Shown here: positions 9,381 through 18,651 of the stretch, piece by piece
How positions within the stretch are numbered: position 1 is the stretch's first letter
Layout: each line of letters begins with the position of its first letter
From: an uncultured Acidobacteriaceae bacterium
Lineage (GTDB): Bacteria; Acidobacteriota; Terriglobia; Terriglobales; Acidobacteriaceae
Direction of reading: 5' to 3'
Assembly (NCBI GenBank): GCA_903849645.1
Contig: CAINJJ010000037.1
Location: forward strand, 124,001 to 188,000
Length of the DNA stretch: 64,000 nt
Made by a program: the position numbers and the translations under genes
Notes under the pieces: model-generated
Database searches by the model: none
What the model was told of the DNA's origin: nothing
Seen by the model: the letters and a program-made list of their open reading frames with translations, nothing else

Positions 9381-9959
9381 TTACATCCCCAGGAAGTTCC
9401 GGATCATCTGCTTCCCGCCCTCGGTCAAAACGCTCTCCGGGTGAAACTGCACGCCCTCAATCGCCAGGGTGCGGTGGCGCAGCCCCATGATCACTGAATC
9501 CACGCCGTTGGGCGCCGGCGTCCGCGCCGTCACCATCAGGGTCTCCGGCAGCGACTTCTCGTCCACAATCAGCGAGTGGTATCGGGTACAGGTCAGCGGC
9601 GTCTCCAGCCCTGCAAAGATGCCCTTGCCGTCGTGCGCCACCGGGCTCGTCTTGCCGTGCATCAGGTGCGTGGCGCGCACCACCTGCCCGCCAAACGCCT
9701 CGCCAATCGCCTGATGCCCCAGGCACACCCCAAAGATCGGCGTCTTGCCCGCCATGTGCCGGATCAGCGGCACCAGGATGCCTGCCTCGCCCGGCGTACA
9801 TGGCCCCGGCGAAAGCAGAATCCGCTCCGGCTTCAAGGCTTCCACCTGCTCCACGGTCAGCTCGTCGTTGCGATAGACCTCGACATCCGCGCCCAGTTCC
9901 CCCAGGTACTGGACAAGGTTGTAGGTAAACGAATCGTAGTTGTCGAGGACAAAGACCAT
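9381..9959 (-). CDS. trpG: anthranilate synthase glutamine amidotransferase subunit (TrpG/PabA)
   Basis: Releases ammonia from glutamine for TrpE, or for PabB in folate synthesis. The 192 residues are a complete class I amidotransferase: N-terminal [19 protein letters not shown], the oxyanion motif [13 protein letters not shown], nucleophile Cys in [12 protein letters not shown], and the His-Glu pair in [11 protein letters not shown]. The start is ATG 9959; open frame upstream is Gly/Arg-rich and unconvincing. A TACACT box lies ten bases upstream of the ATG, and no good Shine-Dalgarno is seen. It is divergent from acyP and followed directly by an unknown gene. A shared TrpG/PabA role is possible since no other copy is in view. 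Confidence 0.94.
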   Translation of the reverse strand: MVFVLDNYDSFTYNLVQYLGELGADVEVYRNDELTVEQVEALKPERILLSPGPCTPGEAGILVPLIRHMAGKTPIFGVCLGHQAIGEAFGGQVVRATHLMHGKTSPVAHDGKGIFAGLETPLTCTRYHSLIVDEKSLPETLMVTARTPAPNGVDSVIMGLRHRTLAIEGVQFHPESVLTEGGKQMIRNFLGM

Positions 9960-10043
9960 GGTTGAGACCAGTGTAGCGCGTGTCCCACCCCCTCCCCTCC
10001 TGTTGCGCCCCCTCCCCCCTCTCTGCAAAACTTGCATTCGACC

Positions 10044-10325
10044 ATGGTCCTCCACTTCCTCATTCAAGGCCGCGTACAGGGCGTCGGCTTCCGCTGGTTT
10101 GTCCATCGCGAGGCCAGCGAACTCGACCTCCGCGGCTGGGTGCGCAACACCGAAGACGGCGAGGTCGAAGTCGTGGCCTCCGGCTCTGAAGCCGATCTGG
10201 CCGAACTCCGCGCCAGCCTGCGCCGCGGCCCCCGCGGCAGCCGCGTCGACCAACTCATCGAGCACTACCTCGAAGACCGCGAAGCCGACTCCCTCGACTC
10301 CTTCCGCATCGAAGGCGCCTGGTAA
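10044..10325 (+). CDS. acyP: acylphosphatase
   Basis: Small cytoplasmic enzyme that hydrolyses acyl phosphates. The 93 residues show both signatures of the family: [12 protein letters not shown] near the N terminus, which includes the catalytic Arg, and [13 protein letters not shown] with the catalytic Asn. ATG 10044 is preferred to a TTG twelve bases upstream. It is divergent from trpG, with 84 bases between the starts. No ribosome-binding site is obvious. Confidence 0.93.
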   Translation: MVLHFLIQGRVQGVGFRWFVHREASELDLRGWVRNTEDGEVEVVASGSEADLAELRASLRRGPRGSRVDQLIEHYLEDREADSLDSFRIEGAW

Positions 10326-10334
10326 TCCCTGAGC

Positions 10335-10384
10335 CCCTATTGCCTAGTGCCTAGCCCCTCGTCCCTCACTCCCCCGTCCCCTAT
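10335..10384. repeat. degenerate 7-base tandem repeat, consensus CCCTAGT
   Basis: Between acyP and apt the sequence runs as successive units CCCTATT, GCCTAGT, GCCTAGC, CCCTCGT, CCCTCACT, CCCCCGT and CCCCTAT. All are seven bases except one of eight. A perfect TATAAT (10382-10387) overlaps the last unit and may be the -10 of apt. A similar array occurs at 51013-51041. Confidence 0.6.
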
Positions 10385-10465
10385 AATCTGTAGGGAAGCG
10401 AATCGCTCTCACCCGTTCCCTTCCCCTTCAACACCATCAAGCATCCGCGAGGAAGGTACGGACCC

Positions 10466-11014
10466 ATGCCCGACGCAATCAAGCCCATCGATGTGGAAGC
10501 ACTCAAGGCCCTGGTACGCACAGTACCCGATTTTCCCAAGCCGGGGATTCTCTTCTACGACATCACCACCCTGCTCAAGGACAAAACCGGCTTTGCCCGC
10601 CTCATCGACGCGCTCGCGGCCCATTACCTGGATCAGAAGATTGACCTCGTGCTGGGTATTGAGGCGCGCGGCTTCATCTTTGGACCCGCGCTCGCCTACC
10701 GGCTCAATGCCGGCTTTGTCCCCGTGCGCAAGCCGCGCAAGCTGCCCGCCCCGGTGGCCCGCGTCACCTATGACCTGGAATACGGCTCCGACACGCTGGA
10801 GATCCACCTCGACGCCATCGCCCCCGGCCAGCGCGTCGTGCTGGTGGACGACCTGCTCGCCACCGGCGGCACCATGGAGGCCACGGTCAAGCTCGTCAAG
10901 CAGTTGGGCGGAGAGATCGCGGGCCTCGCCTTTGCCGTGGAGCTCGATTTCCTCAAGGGCCGCGACCGCTTCAAGGAATACGACGTCTTCAGCCTGCTCC
11001 ACTACGACGAGTAA
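10466..11014 (+). CDS. apt: adenine phosphoribosyltransferase
   Basis: Purine salvage in the cytoplasm: adenine plus PRPP gives AMP. The 182 residues are the normal length. The PRPP-binding motif [16 protein letters not shown] (about 126-141) is intact, and the N-terminal region [15 protein letters not shown] and [12 protein letters not shown] are typical of Apt. The ATG is preceded by GAGGAAGG at a good distance, and a TATAAT lies about 80 bases upstream. It is a single gene, converging on the HD hydrolase gene. Confidence 0.96.
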   Translation: MPDAIKPIDVEALKALVRTVPDFPKPGILFYDITTLLKDKTGFARLIDALAAHYLDQKIDLVLGIEARGFIFGPALAYRLNAGFVPVRKPRKLPAPVARVTYDLEYGSDTLEIHLDAIAPGQRVVLVDDLLATGGTMEATVKLVKQLGGEIAGLAFAVELDFLKGRDRFKEYDVFSLLHYDE

Positions 11015-11143
11015 ATAGTCTCAGCCAGAGCCTGTGGCAACATGACAGGAACCGGTGCCGCGCCCACGCCGCAAGCGCACTCGCAGTGGCCCTCTATCCA
11101 GGAACCGGCGACTCGCCCGCGCCGGAGGCGCAGCGTTGATTAG

Positions 11144-11163
11144 CCCCGCGCTTCAGCGCGGGG
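11144..11163. repeat. REP-like perfect hairpin between convergent genes
   Basis: CCCCGCGC-TTCA-GCGCGGGG is an 8-base perfect stem in the 319-base gap between apt (forward) and the HD hydrolase (reverse), flanked by TTAG and TTGCCA. It has no T-run, so it resembles a dispersed intergenic palindrome more than a simple terminator. The rest of the gap shows no gene. Confidence 0.5.
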
Positions 11164-11333
11164 TTGCCAAATCCAAAACTCAGCCGGAGTCTCGTAGGGA
11201 CGGCGCCCACTCTTGCAACGTCTTTGCGGAGATCACGGAGACCCTCAAACCGGTGCCGACTCCCCAGACTGTCGAACTCCAATCCGGCCCGCAAATTCGC
11301 GGTCACTCAATGCGTCCCGGCAAGCTCCCTGCG

Positions 11334-11978
11334 TCATGCTTCTGCCACGGACAGCCGCCCCAATTCCTCAACTACCCTCTCCAGTTCCTCAACCGTGCGG
11401 CTTGAGCCAAACCCCTTGAAAACCTCCAGCAGGGCGACGAAATACCAAAGCTGGTCATTGCGCCCCCGCTTGAACCGCTGCCAGACCAACGGACCAACCT
11501 GCCGGTAGTCCTCCAGAATCGCCCGCGCGTTATAGAGCTTGTCCGCCGCCGAAATGATCCGGGTGTCCGCCGGCTCGCCGCGCAGGCGCTCGATATAGGC
11601 CAGCTTCCGCTCCTTCCATGACCCCTTCTTGTTGGGGTCAGCCTCCAGGCTGTCGGAAAGCCCATCCACCATGCGCGCCACGTTCGACCCGAAGTTGTAG
11701 TCAATATCTCTCAGACGCGCCGCGCCGCCGTGATCCTCGGCAGCGTCATGCAGCAGAGCGGCAATGACCATGTCTTCCGTTATCGGAATTGGCGCATGTC
11801 CGGCCTCCGCCATCACCAGCGCCGCCACGCCCAGCAGATGCGCCATGTAGGGAATCTCCGAGCCTTTGCGCCGCTCGATATGCAGGGTGCGCGCATAGTC
11901 CACCGCGCTCGTAAAGCGCGCGCTCAGCAGCAGGACCGGCGGTTCGCTGCCCTTGGCAAACTCGTTTTCAACTCTCAT
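11334..11978 (-). CDS. HD-domain phosphohydrolase, RelA/SpoT-hydrolase-like
   Basis: A 214-residue metal-dependent HD hydrolase. Metal ligands are visible as the first His in YMAHLLGVAALV (about 45), the His-Asp pair in ALLHDAAEDHGG (about 75) and the later Asp in ISAADKLYNARAI (about 145). This order and the DKLYNAR motif resemble the (p)ppGpp-hydrolase domain of SpoT and small alarmone hydrolases. There is no synthetase domain. The substrate is therefore a guess (an alarmone or another nucleotide). TATGCT sits six bases before the ATG, with no Shine-Dalgarno. It is not obviously in an operon. Confidence 0.8.
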   Translation of the reverse strand: MRVENEFAKGSEPPVLLLSARFTSAVDYARTLHIERRKGSEIPYMAHLLGVAALVMAEAGHAPIPITEDMVIAALLHDAAEDHGGAARLRDIDYNFGSNVARMVDGLSDSLEADPNKKGSWKERKLAYIERLRGEPADTRIISAADKLYNARAILEDYRQVGPLVWQRFKRGRNDQLWYFVALLEVFKGFGSSRTVEELERVVEELGRLSVAEA

Positions 11979-12050
11979 GCTGCCAGCATACCGCTGCCGG
12001 GCGTCCTTTTCAGTCGTGTCCCGTCGATGTGCCCGCCCCCCGATTCACTC

Positions 12051-12065
12051 CCCGGAAGCTCCGGG
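12051..12065. repeat. short hairpin in the 11979-12274 gap
   Basis: CCCGGA-AGC-TCCGGG lies in the 296-base gap between the HD hydrolase start and the hybrid kinase end. The surrounding sequence is a mosaic of short GC-rich palindromic pieces that may be decayed intergenic repeats. No gene is seen. Confidence 0.35.
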
Positions 12066-12274
12066 TTAATCATGGCGCTTGCCCTTGCGGGCCCGGCAAG
12101 GCGGAGGCGTGCCTCATCCTCTCGGACAGAATGCACTCCTCAAGGAACCGGTCGAAATACCCCAGGCCATGAGAAGCAGGGGCTTGCGCTTCGGCATCCG
12201 CGCACAATTTTTCGACTCAAAAAAATCCGGCAGCGCGGAGCAACACGCCGCTTCAACCCATCCAACTGCTGCCC

Positions 12275-15200
12275 TTACGCGGTCCAGCGCAGCCGCTTGA
12301 GCCACTCCTGAAGGTCCCGCGTCAGCTCCCGTGCCTTGTCAACGTCTCCCTGCCGGGCAGCCTGCTCAATCTGCCCGCCTGCCTCGGTCACCTTCTTGAA
12401 TCCATAGCTGCTGCCCGTCGCCTTCATGTTTTGGCCAATCAGGGCGGCCGCTTCCAAGCTGCCGGCCTCAAGGCGCCCTTCCAGCTCGGCAATCTGTTGT
12501 CGCACATTGGCCAGGTAGTTCGGAACCAGCTCAGCGATGTCCGCACCCACCACCACGTGAACCGCGGCCTCTTGTGGGCCCTCCGGTTCGGTCGCGACCT
12601 TCGGCTTGGCGCCGGAATGGCCGGAAGCCCTGGGTCCAGCCCACTGCCGGACAGCATTCAGCAGGGCTTGAGGGCGCACGGGTTTGGTAAGGTAGTCGTC
12701 CATGTCTGCCTCAAAGGCCTGTTCGCGATACTCCTGCAGGGCGTGCGCCGTGAGCGCAATGATCGGGGTGCGGCGCCGGCCGGATTCCTTCTCCTCTTCA
12801 CGGATGGCCCGCGCCGCATCAAATCCTGTCATATCGGGCAGCATCACATCCATCAGAATCAGGTCGTAGTCCCCGGCCTTGGCCATCGCCACCGCCTCCA
12901 GCCCATGCTCCGCATTGGACACCCGGTGCCCGCCCCGCTCCAGCAGCGTACGCCCGAAAAACTGGTTATAGAGGTTGTCCTCCACCAGCAACACGGAGGC
13001 TCCCTTGCCGGTCTCCGGCGCAATGGCCTGCTTTCTTTCATCCACTTTCTTTGCCGCCGACGGATCGCTCTCCAACTGATGAACCGCCCGCAAGACTCTC
13101 CCAGGAGTCCAGGGCGATTCCAGAATCTCGCTTCGTCCTGGGAGCGGCGCCTCCGCGCTCCGCGCTCCGCCCGACTGCACGAGCCTGAGGCAATGCATCT
13201 CGCGGCCCGGCGATGCCAGCCTGGCGAGACTCGGCAACTGCTTCTCCCCGGCCGCCTCGTCGTCGAGTACGAACAAGTCATAAGGGGGCGCCGCCTTGGC
13301 GTGTTTAAGCGCTTCCCGGATATCGGCAAACCGGTCGACAGCATAGCCCGCCGACTGCAGCACCGCCGACTGTAGGGCAAGCCGCGCCGCCGGAGCCAGC
13401 AGCAGCGCTCGCCTGGGCTCTGCCGCTTCCGGCTTCGGGGTTGGGTCCGGCACAATCTCCAGCGGCACTTCAAACGTAAACTCCGAACCCGCTCCCTCAC
13501 TGGAGTGGAGCTTGATGGTCCCGCCCATCGCCTCACAGAGCAGATTCGAGATGCTGAGTCCGAGCCCCGCCCCGCCCGCCAACCGTCCCACCGGCGAATC
13601 TACCCGGAAAAACTTCAGGAAGATGCGGCTCCGCACCTCGGCTGGTATTCCGATGCCGGTGTCGGTAACGAGAAAACGAACCCTCGCCCGCGCTTCCTCG
13701 ACTGCGCTCCACTCCATGCGGAGCGTCACCGAGCCCCGCTCTGTAAATTTCAGCGCGTTCCCCACCAGGTTGATCAGGATTTGCCGGATTCGATTGGCAT
13801 CGCCCTTCAGGCGTGGCGGCTCTGGCGGGCCCACGATGAAGTAAACCGCCAGCCCCTTCCGCGAAGCGCGCAACTGCAGGATCTCGATCACCTGCTCTCC
13901 CAGCGCCACCCCATCAAACTCCACGCTGTCAATGTCCACCTGCCCGGCTTCGATCTTCGACAGATCCAGCAGATCGTTGATGAGGTGCAGCAGGGACTCG
14001 GAACTGGCCCATACCGTGCCCAGCATCTCGCTCTGTTCCGGGTCAAGCCGCGTGGTGCGCAGCAGCTCTGTGAGACCCACGATGGAGTTCAGCGGCGTGC
14101 GCATCTCGTGACTGATATTGGCCAGAAAATCGCTCTTGGCCCGGCTGGCGGCCTCGGCGTCCCGAATCGCCTGTTGCAGATGTTCTTCGGCAAGCTTGCG
14201 CTTCGTAATCTCACGCAAGACGCCGGTCAGGAGCTTCTTGCCGCCCACCCGCGAACGGTGCATTGAAATCTCAACCGGCAGCCGGGAGCCATCCTTCCGC
14301 AGCCCCACCGTCTCCACCTCCTGCCAGTTCCTCCGATGGCTGTTGCGAATCAGGCTGCGCAGTTCTTCCACGTTTCTGTGTTCCGGCGGAACCAGCAGCG
14401 AAAAGTCCATCCCCGGCAACTCCGCGGGCGAATAGCCGAAGACCTGGCCCGCCGACCGGCTGGCAAAAACAATCCTGCCTTCCTCGTTGATGGTGAAAAT
14501 GATGTCCGTTGCCGACTCAAGCACGATGCGAAATCGCTCTTCGCTCTCGCGGAGAGCTTCATTGGCGCGCCAGCGTTCTGTAACGTCCTTGTAGCTCCAT
14601 ACCCTTCCATTGATCCGGTTATCCAGAACCTGCGGTTGCGAAGACCGCTCATAGACGCGGCCGTCCCGGAAGTGGATGACATCGGTCACCCGCTCCTCGG
14701 GATGCGCATACAGCCACTCGATTCGATCTCTGAAGCCCTTGGGGTCCACCAGTTGATCCAGAAGGTGCTGTCGAAACTGCACCCGGTTGGTCTTGATGTC
14801 CAACTCGCCGGGAATGCGCCACAGCTCAAAAAAGCGCCGGTTATACGTGATGACCGATTCGCTCAAGTCGGCCACCAGAATCCCGTCCGTGGTCGCCTCC
14901 AGCGTTGCATTGAGCGTGGCCAGCAGTTGGTCCCGGTCCCGATGCGCGCGGAAGTTCTCGGTGATCTCCCGGTAGATCATCACCCGTCCCACCGTCTGCT
15001 TTTCAATCGTCTGGGGAGTGGAAAGAACGTGGATGATTCTTCCGTCCTTTAACCTCACCAGATCCGACTTCACCACTTCCGGCGCCAGTGCTTGCAGCCG
15101 TCTCTCCTCTCCCCTGACATCGGGCTTCTCCAGTTGCCGGTCAATCCATTCGATAATCCCTTCGTAGTCCAGGGTCTGGCGCAGAGCGGCAGGAATGCTC

Positions 15201-16747
15201 CATAGATCAAACCAGCGTCCGTTGGCCCGGACCGGCCTGCCTTCCCGGTCAATGACCAGGATTCCATCCGCCGTGGACTCCAGCGTGGAATCGAGCATGG
15301 CCATCATCTCGGCCCGCTGACGCTCCGCCTCTCTGCGCTCCAGGAACTGCTCCAGTTGGCTGCCCAGGGAGGTCAGCGTGGCCAGCAGGTCAGTAGCCGG
15401 CTCCTCTGACCCATCGCTGAAGAACTCCATCACGCCCACCACTTCGCCCGATGAGCGAATAGGAATCGCGAAGCCGCTCTTCAACCCGCAGCGAACGGCC
15501 GCCAGAGACCGTGGAAATCCGCTCTCCGCCGCAATATCCTCGATCCAGGCTGGCTTGTTCGACTTCCACACCGTGCCTGGCAACCCCTCGCCGGGCTCCA
15601 ACCGCCTCCGTCGCGTTTCCTGTTCGAAATCCGATCCCTGAAACTGGGGCCTTGCCCAAAGGCCCTGGCAGAGCAGCCCGGCACTTTTCTTGTCCACCCG
15701 CCAGAAGGCACCCAGGGCATACTCCACCCGCTCGCAGATCGTCTTCAGAATCTCCCGAAGTGCCTCGCCCGGCTCGCTGGACTCCGCCAATATGCGTGTA
15801 ATCAAGTAGGCCAGACCGCTGCGCAGCTCCGCGGCCTTGCGCGTGCTGATGTCGCTCTCGATTGCCATGAACGCGGTCACCTGCCCGAGCTCATTCCGGA
15901 TCGGCTGCACTTCCACAGATACCCAGTACTTCCTGCCGGCCGTGTTGTAGTTGATGACCTCGCACTGAAAGCCTTCCCCTGCGCGCAGTTTTTCACGCAT
16001 GTACAGCACGGTAGCCGGGTTCGTCCCCGGCCCCTGGAGCAGCGACCCAGGCCTCTTGCCGCGCGCCGCATCCAGGGTGTATCCGGTCAGTTTGACAAAG
16101 CTCTCGTTGACCCACTCAATCTTGCCGTCCACATCGGTCACGACCACCGAATTCTCTGTCCGCGCAGCAACGAACGCCATCCGCTGCGATTCCTGCTCGC
16201 TCAGCCGCAGTTGCGCATTGGCGCTTTGCAACTCCTTCTGCTGGATGCGCAGCATGTCGGTCAGCTTGCGCATGTCTTCCAGCGCCAGCCGCTGCGATTG
16301 CACCACGCTCGAGAGCTCGGGCATCGCGTCATGCAGGGAAAAATCGTCGACGCGCAATCCCAGCGACCGCCAGCCTCCCGGCTCAGGCGACCACGGCGAA
16401 CAAAGGTAGACCAGCAACCCTTGGTCCAGCGGCAGCATCTGGCCCCGCAGATTGAGCGGCGATGCAATGCGCTTCAGCAGATAGAGCTGCTCGCTGTGAG
16501 CGGTGATCGAATCAGATGTGAATGGAATTTCCGGCCGGTCAAGATTGAAGATTTCGCACAGATCGGCCCCCGGCGTCAGTTCCGGGCAAATCCGCGTGAT
16601 CGACCTGCCCGCGCGCACCAACCGCATGGATCGGTCAAATACAAGGTGGAACGGAAACAGCGACGCCATCTGCGCCGGCGAGAGAGCGAGTTCGCCCCGG
16701 TCCTGGTCAGGGCCGCTATCCTTACCCTCGAACATTGAATTCGTCAT
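12275..16747 (-). CDS. giant hybrid sensor kinase: HNOBA-PAS-GAF-PAS-PAS-PAS-HisKA-HATPase-REC-REC-HPt-like
   Basis: A 1490-residue cytoplasmic hybrid histidine kinase with no membrane segment. In order: an HNOBA-like N terminus (about 28-180, FPFHLVFDRSMRLVRAG) ending in a coiled coil, PAS (190-305), GAF (310-470), three PAS domains (485-850), HisKA with FLANISHEMRTPLNS (about 880), HATPase with NLVGNALKF and GGAGLGLSIS, a degenerate receiver (1105-1210), a full receiver (VLLVEDN, LILMDVMLPDMTG, TKPVRP) and an HPt-like tail. In the tail the usual phospho-His position reads GQNMKATGSSYGF, with Gln where His is expected. HNOBA domains usually accompany a heme-nitric-oxide-binding partner, and none is seen here. 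It is last in the reverse-strand Kai block, 488 bases after the previous gene. Confidence 0.9.
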   Translation of the reverse strand: MTNSMFEGKDSGPDQDRGELALSPAQMASLFPFHLVFDRSMRLVRAGRSITRICPELTPGADLCEIFNLDRPEIPFTSDSITAHSEQLYLLKRIASPLNLRGQMLPLDQGLLVYLCSPWSPEPGGWRSLGLRVDDFSLHDAMPELSSVVQSQRLALEDMRKLTDMLRIQQKELQSANAQLRLSEQESQRMAFVAARTENSVVVTDVDGKIEWVNESFVKLTGYTLDAARGKRPGSLLQGPGTNPATVLYMREKLRAGEGFQCEVINYNTAGRKYWVSVEVQPIRNELGQVTAFMAIESDISTRKAAELRSGLAYLITRILAESSEPGEALREILKTICERVEYALGAFWRVDKKSAGLLCQGLWARPQFQGSDFEQETRRRRLEPGEGLPGTVWKSNKPAWIEDIAAESGFPRSLAAVRCGLKSGFAIPIRSSGEVVGVMEFFSDGSEEPATDLLATLTSLGSQLEQFLERREAERQRAEMMAMLDSTLESTADGILVIDREGRPVRANGRWFDLWSIPAALRQTLDYEGIIEWIDRQLEKPDVRGEERRLQALAPEVVKSDLVRLKDGRIIHVLSTPQTIEKQTVGRVMIYREITENFRAHRDRDQLLATLNATLEATTDGILVADLSESVITYNRRFFELWRIPGELDIKTNRVQFRQHLLDQLVDPKGFRDRIEWLYAHPEERVTDVIHFRDGRVYERSSQPQVLDNRINGRVWSYKDVTERWRANEALRESEERFRIVLESATDIIFTINEEGRIVFASRSAGQVFGYSPAELPGMDFSLLVPPEHRNVEELRSLIRNSHRRNWQEVETVGLRKDGSRLPVEISMHRSRVGGKKLLTGVLREITKRKLAEEHLQQAIRDAEAASRAKSDFLANISHEMRTPLNSIVGLTELLRTTRLDPEQSEMLGTVWASSESLLHLINDLLDLSKIEAGQVDIDSVEFDGVALGEQVIEILQLRASRKGLAVYFIVGPPEPPRLKGDANRIRQILINLVGNALKFTERGSVTLRMEWSAVEEARARVRFLVTDTGIGIPAEVRSRIFLKFFRVDSPVGRLAGGAGLGLSISNLLCEAMGGTIKLHSSEGAGSEFTFEVPLEIVPDPTPKPEAAEPRRALLLAPAARLALQSAVLQSAGYAVDRFADIREALKHAKAAPPYDLFVLDDEAAGEKQLPSLARLASPGREMHCLRLVQSGGARSAEAPLPGRSEILESPWTPGRVLRAVHQLESDPSAAKKVDERKQAIAPETGKGASVLLVEDNLYNQFFGRTLLERGGHRVSNAEHGLEAVAMAKAGDYDLILMDVMLPDMTGFDAARAIREEEKESGRRRTPIIALTAHALQEYREQAFEADMDDYLTKPVRPQALLNAVRQWAGPRASGHSGAKPKVATEPEGPQEAAVHVVVGADIAELVPNYLANVRQQIAELEGRLEAGSLEAAALIGQNMKATGSSYGFKKVTEAGGQIEQAARQGDVDKARELTRDLQEWLKRLRWTA

Positions 16748-17235
16748 GATCTGCGCCGTTCGTTCCGTATGCCCCTTGTCGCCCTGTTGCTGGAGTCCCG
16801 CAGCCTGGCCCGAAGCTCACGGGCAGACCCGGCACAAGCGCGGCAAACCCTGCGCGTTCCGGGCGGTGGCTGATTCGGCCCGGGCTCTCCCTCATCCCGC
16901 CGCAGCCAGACGCAGGCAGGGGGAGTTGCGGAAAGGTGATGCTCAAACCCTGGTGAAGCGCCTGCAAGCTGATCACGCCCCCCCCCCGGATCATGGCTGA
17001 AGTGTCAACCGAATCCGCAACTTGTGGGCGCGACCCGCGATAAGGCCCCCTTTGCCCGAGGCCGCGGGCATGGTCTCCCCTGCTGGCCCCTTATTGAACA
17101 ACAATGCGGCCACACATGTCGAGGATTGGGGACACGGAACCCTCCAGCACGGCCAGGGGACGGCTTGCCCCTGCTCAGCGAGTCCGCCCTGCGAAGCGGG
17201 AGGAGCCTGAACGCCGGGGCTTGGTCGGACTGACC
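16748..17235. other. 488-base intergenic gap without a gene
   Basis: No convincing coding frame, RNA or repeat was seen here. It contains a run of ten C residues at 16978-16987. It separates the hybrid kinase from the coupled kai genes, so the hybrid kinase may have its own promoter. Confidence 0.5.
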
Positions 17236-18651
17236 CTATAGACGCTGAAGTTCCGCCTCAATCCGGCACCCATTGTCCGTGGTGAAGTGCAGGGTTCCGC
17301 CCAGTTGCCGGGCAAGGCTTTCAGCCAGTTTCAACCCCATTGAACGGCTTGCCGCGGGGTCGAAGTTCGCGGGCAGGCCGACGCCGTCATCCCTGCACAC
17401 CAGGCGCACCGCCTCAGCCACCCGCTGGATGGAGATCGCAACCCTGCCTCTGCGCCCGCCAGGGAAGCCATGCTTCAAGCAGTTGCACAGCAATTCATTG
17501 ACCAGCAGGCCGAATGGAATGGCCATGTCAAGCGACAGGGGAATGTCCTCGGTGTCCAGATCGAGCTGAATCTGGCCGGGAGTCGCTGAACTCGACGCCA
17601 GAACTCCCTTGAACAGATCCTGTAGATAGTCCTTCAGCGAAAGGCGGACCAGGTCCTCCCTCTGATAGAGGCGCTCGTGCACCAGGGCCATCGCATGGAC
17701 GCGCTGCACCGTAGCCTCGATGGCCGTGCGCGTCTCCCCCGCCCGCAGTGACCGGGCGCGCATCTTCAGCAGGCTCTGGATCACCTGCAGGTTGTTCTTC
17801 ACGCGATGGTGTATCTCCCGCAGCAGAACCTCCTTGTCCCGCAGCGAGGACTGCATCTGCTCCTCATGCTCCCGCTGCGCCGTCACGTCGTGCAGCGTCA
17901 GCACGATCATGGGCTGCGCCGACGAGGTGGCCTGCAAAAGGGCCACCCTCGCCTCCATCCACGCAAACGACCCGTCCTTGCGTCCGCAGCGCAGCGTCGA
18001 TATGTGCCCGGGATTCCCGCTGGCCTCGGCCAGCATATTCAGCAACAGCTCCCGGTCTTCCGGGGCCACGAGTTCCGTCCACGTATGGCCCACAAGCTGC
18101 TCCGCGTGCATGCCCAGCAGCGTCCGGCACGCGGGAGAAAGATAGACCAGCCTTCCTTCTCCGCTGGCAACCGCTACCAGGTCGGACGAGTGCTCCACAA
18201 TGGCGCTCATCATGGCGCTGGCTTCGTCCAGGCGGCCCTTGAGCCGATTGAGGCGCGCAACGCGCTCCAGCACCGCCGGCAACTCGTTCCAGAACCCAGC
18301 CGTCTTTTTCACATAGTCGGCAAAGCCCCGGCGCACCGCCTCAATGGCAACACCTTCCTCGCTCATCGCGGTCACGAACACCACCGGTACCTGCGGCACC
18401 CGGGCCTGCGCCGCATCGGCCAACTGCCAGGGCTCGCCGTCGGGCAGCTGGTAGTCCAGCAGCAGCGCGTCATAGGCCTTCTGCTCCTCGCCGCGCAGTG
18501 CCGCCAGCCCCGTGCGCACCCCAGGGGCCACCTCCACCGCGTAGCCCGAGCGGAGCAGCGTCCGCCGCATCAGCTCCGCCGTGCCCTCGTCGTCCTCCAC
18601 CAGCAGAACGCGACGCGACAAGCCCACATCCACCACCGGAGGCCCGCTCAT
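17236..18651 (-). CDS. REC-PAS-HisKA_2 sensor kinase
   Basis: A 471-residue soluble kinase. An N-terminal receiver (VLLVEDDEGTAELM, phospho-Asp in ALLLDYQLPDGEPW, KK late in the domain; about 10-130) is followed by PAS (about 155-280, VYLSPACRTLLGM). Next comes the HisKA_2 dimerisation and phospho-acceptor helix LREIHHRVKNNLQVIQSLL (about 298) and a C-terminal HATPase (NELLCNCLKHGF, DDGVGLPANF). The ATG at 18651 overlaps the stop of the preceding regulator by four bases (ATGA), and this decides the start; the longer frame upstream lies inside that gene. A receiver at the front of the kinase suggests it takes phosphate or a state signal from the coupled upstream kinase. Its output partner is not identified. 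Confidence 0.9.
   Translation of the reverse strand: MSGPPVVDVGLSRRVLLVEDDEGTAELMRRTLLRSGYAVEVAPGVRTGLAALRGEEQKAYDALLLDYQLPDGEPWQLADAAQARVPQVPVVFVTAMSEEGVAIEAVRRGFADYVKKTAGFWNELPAVLERVARLNRLKGRLDEASAMMSAIVEHSSDLVAVASGEGRLVYLSPACRTLLGMHAEQLVGHTWTELVAPEDRELLLNMLAEASGNPGHISTLRCGRKDGSFAWMEARVALLQATSSAQPMIVLTLHDVTAQREHEEQMQSSLRDKEVLLREIHHRVKNNLQVIQSLLKMRARSLRAGETRTAIEATVQRVHAMALVHERLYQREDLVRLSLKDYLQDLFKGVLASSSATPGQIQLDLDTEDIPLSLDMAIPFGLLVNELLCNCLKHGFPGGRRGRVAISIQRVAEAVRLVCRDDGVGLPANFDPAASRSMGLKLAESLARQLGGTLHFTTDNGCRIEAELQRL

Noticed and set aside
16978..16987. Run of ten C residues as a phase-variation switch
   Set aside because: It lies in a gap about 230 bases upstream of the hybrid kinase start, with no promoter elements around it, so no effect can be argued.
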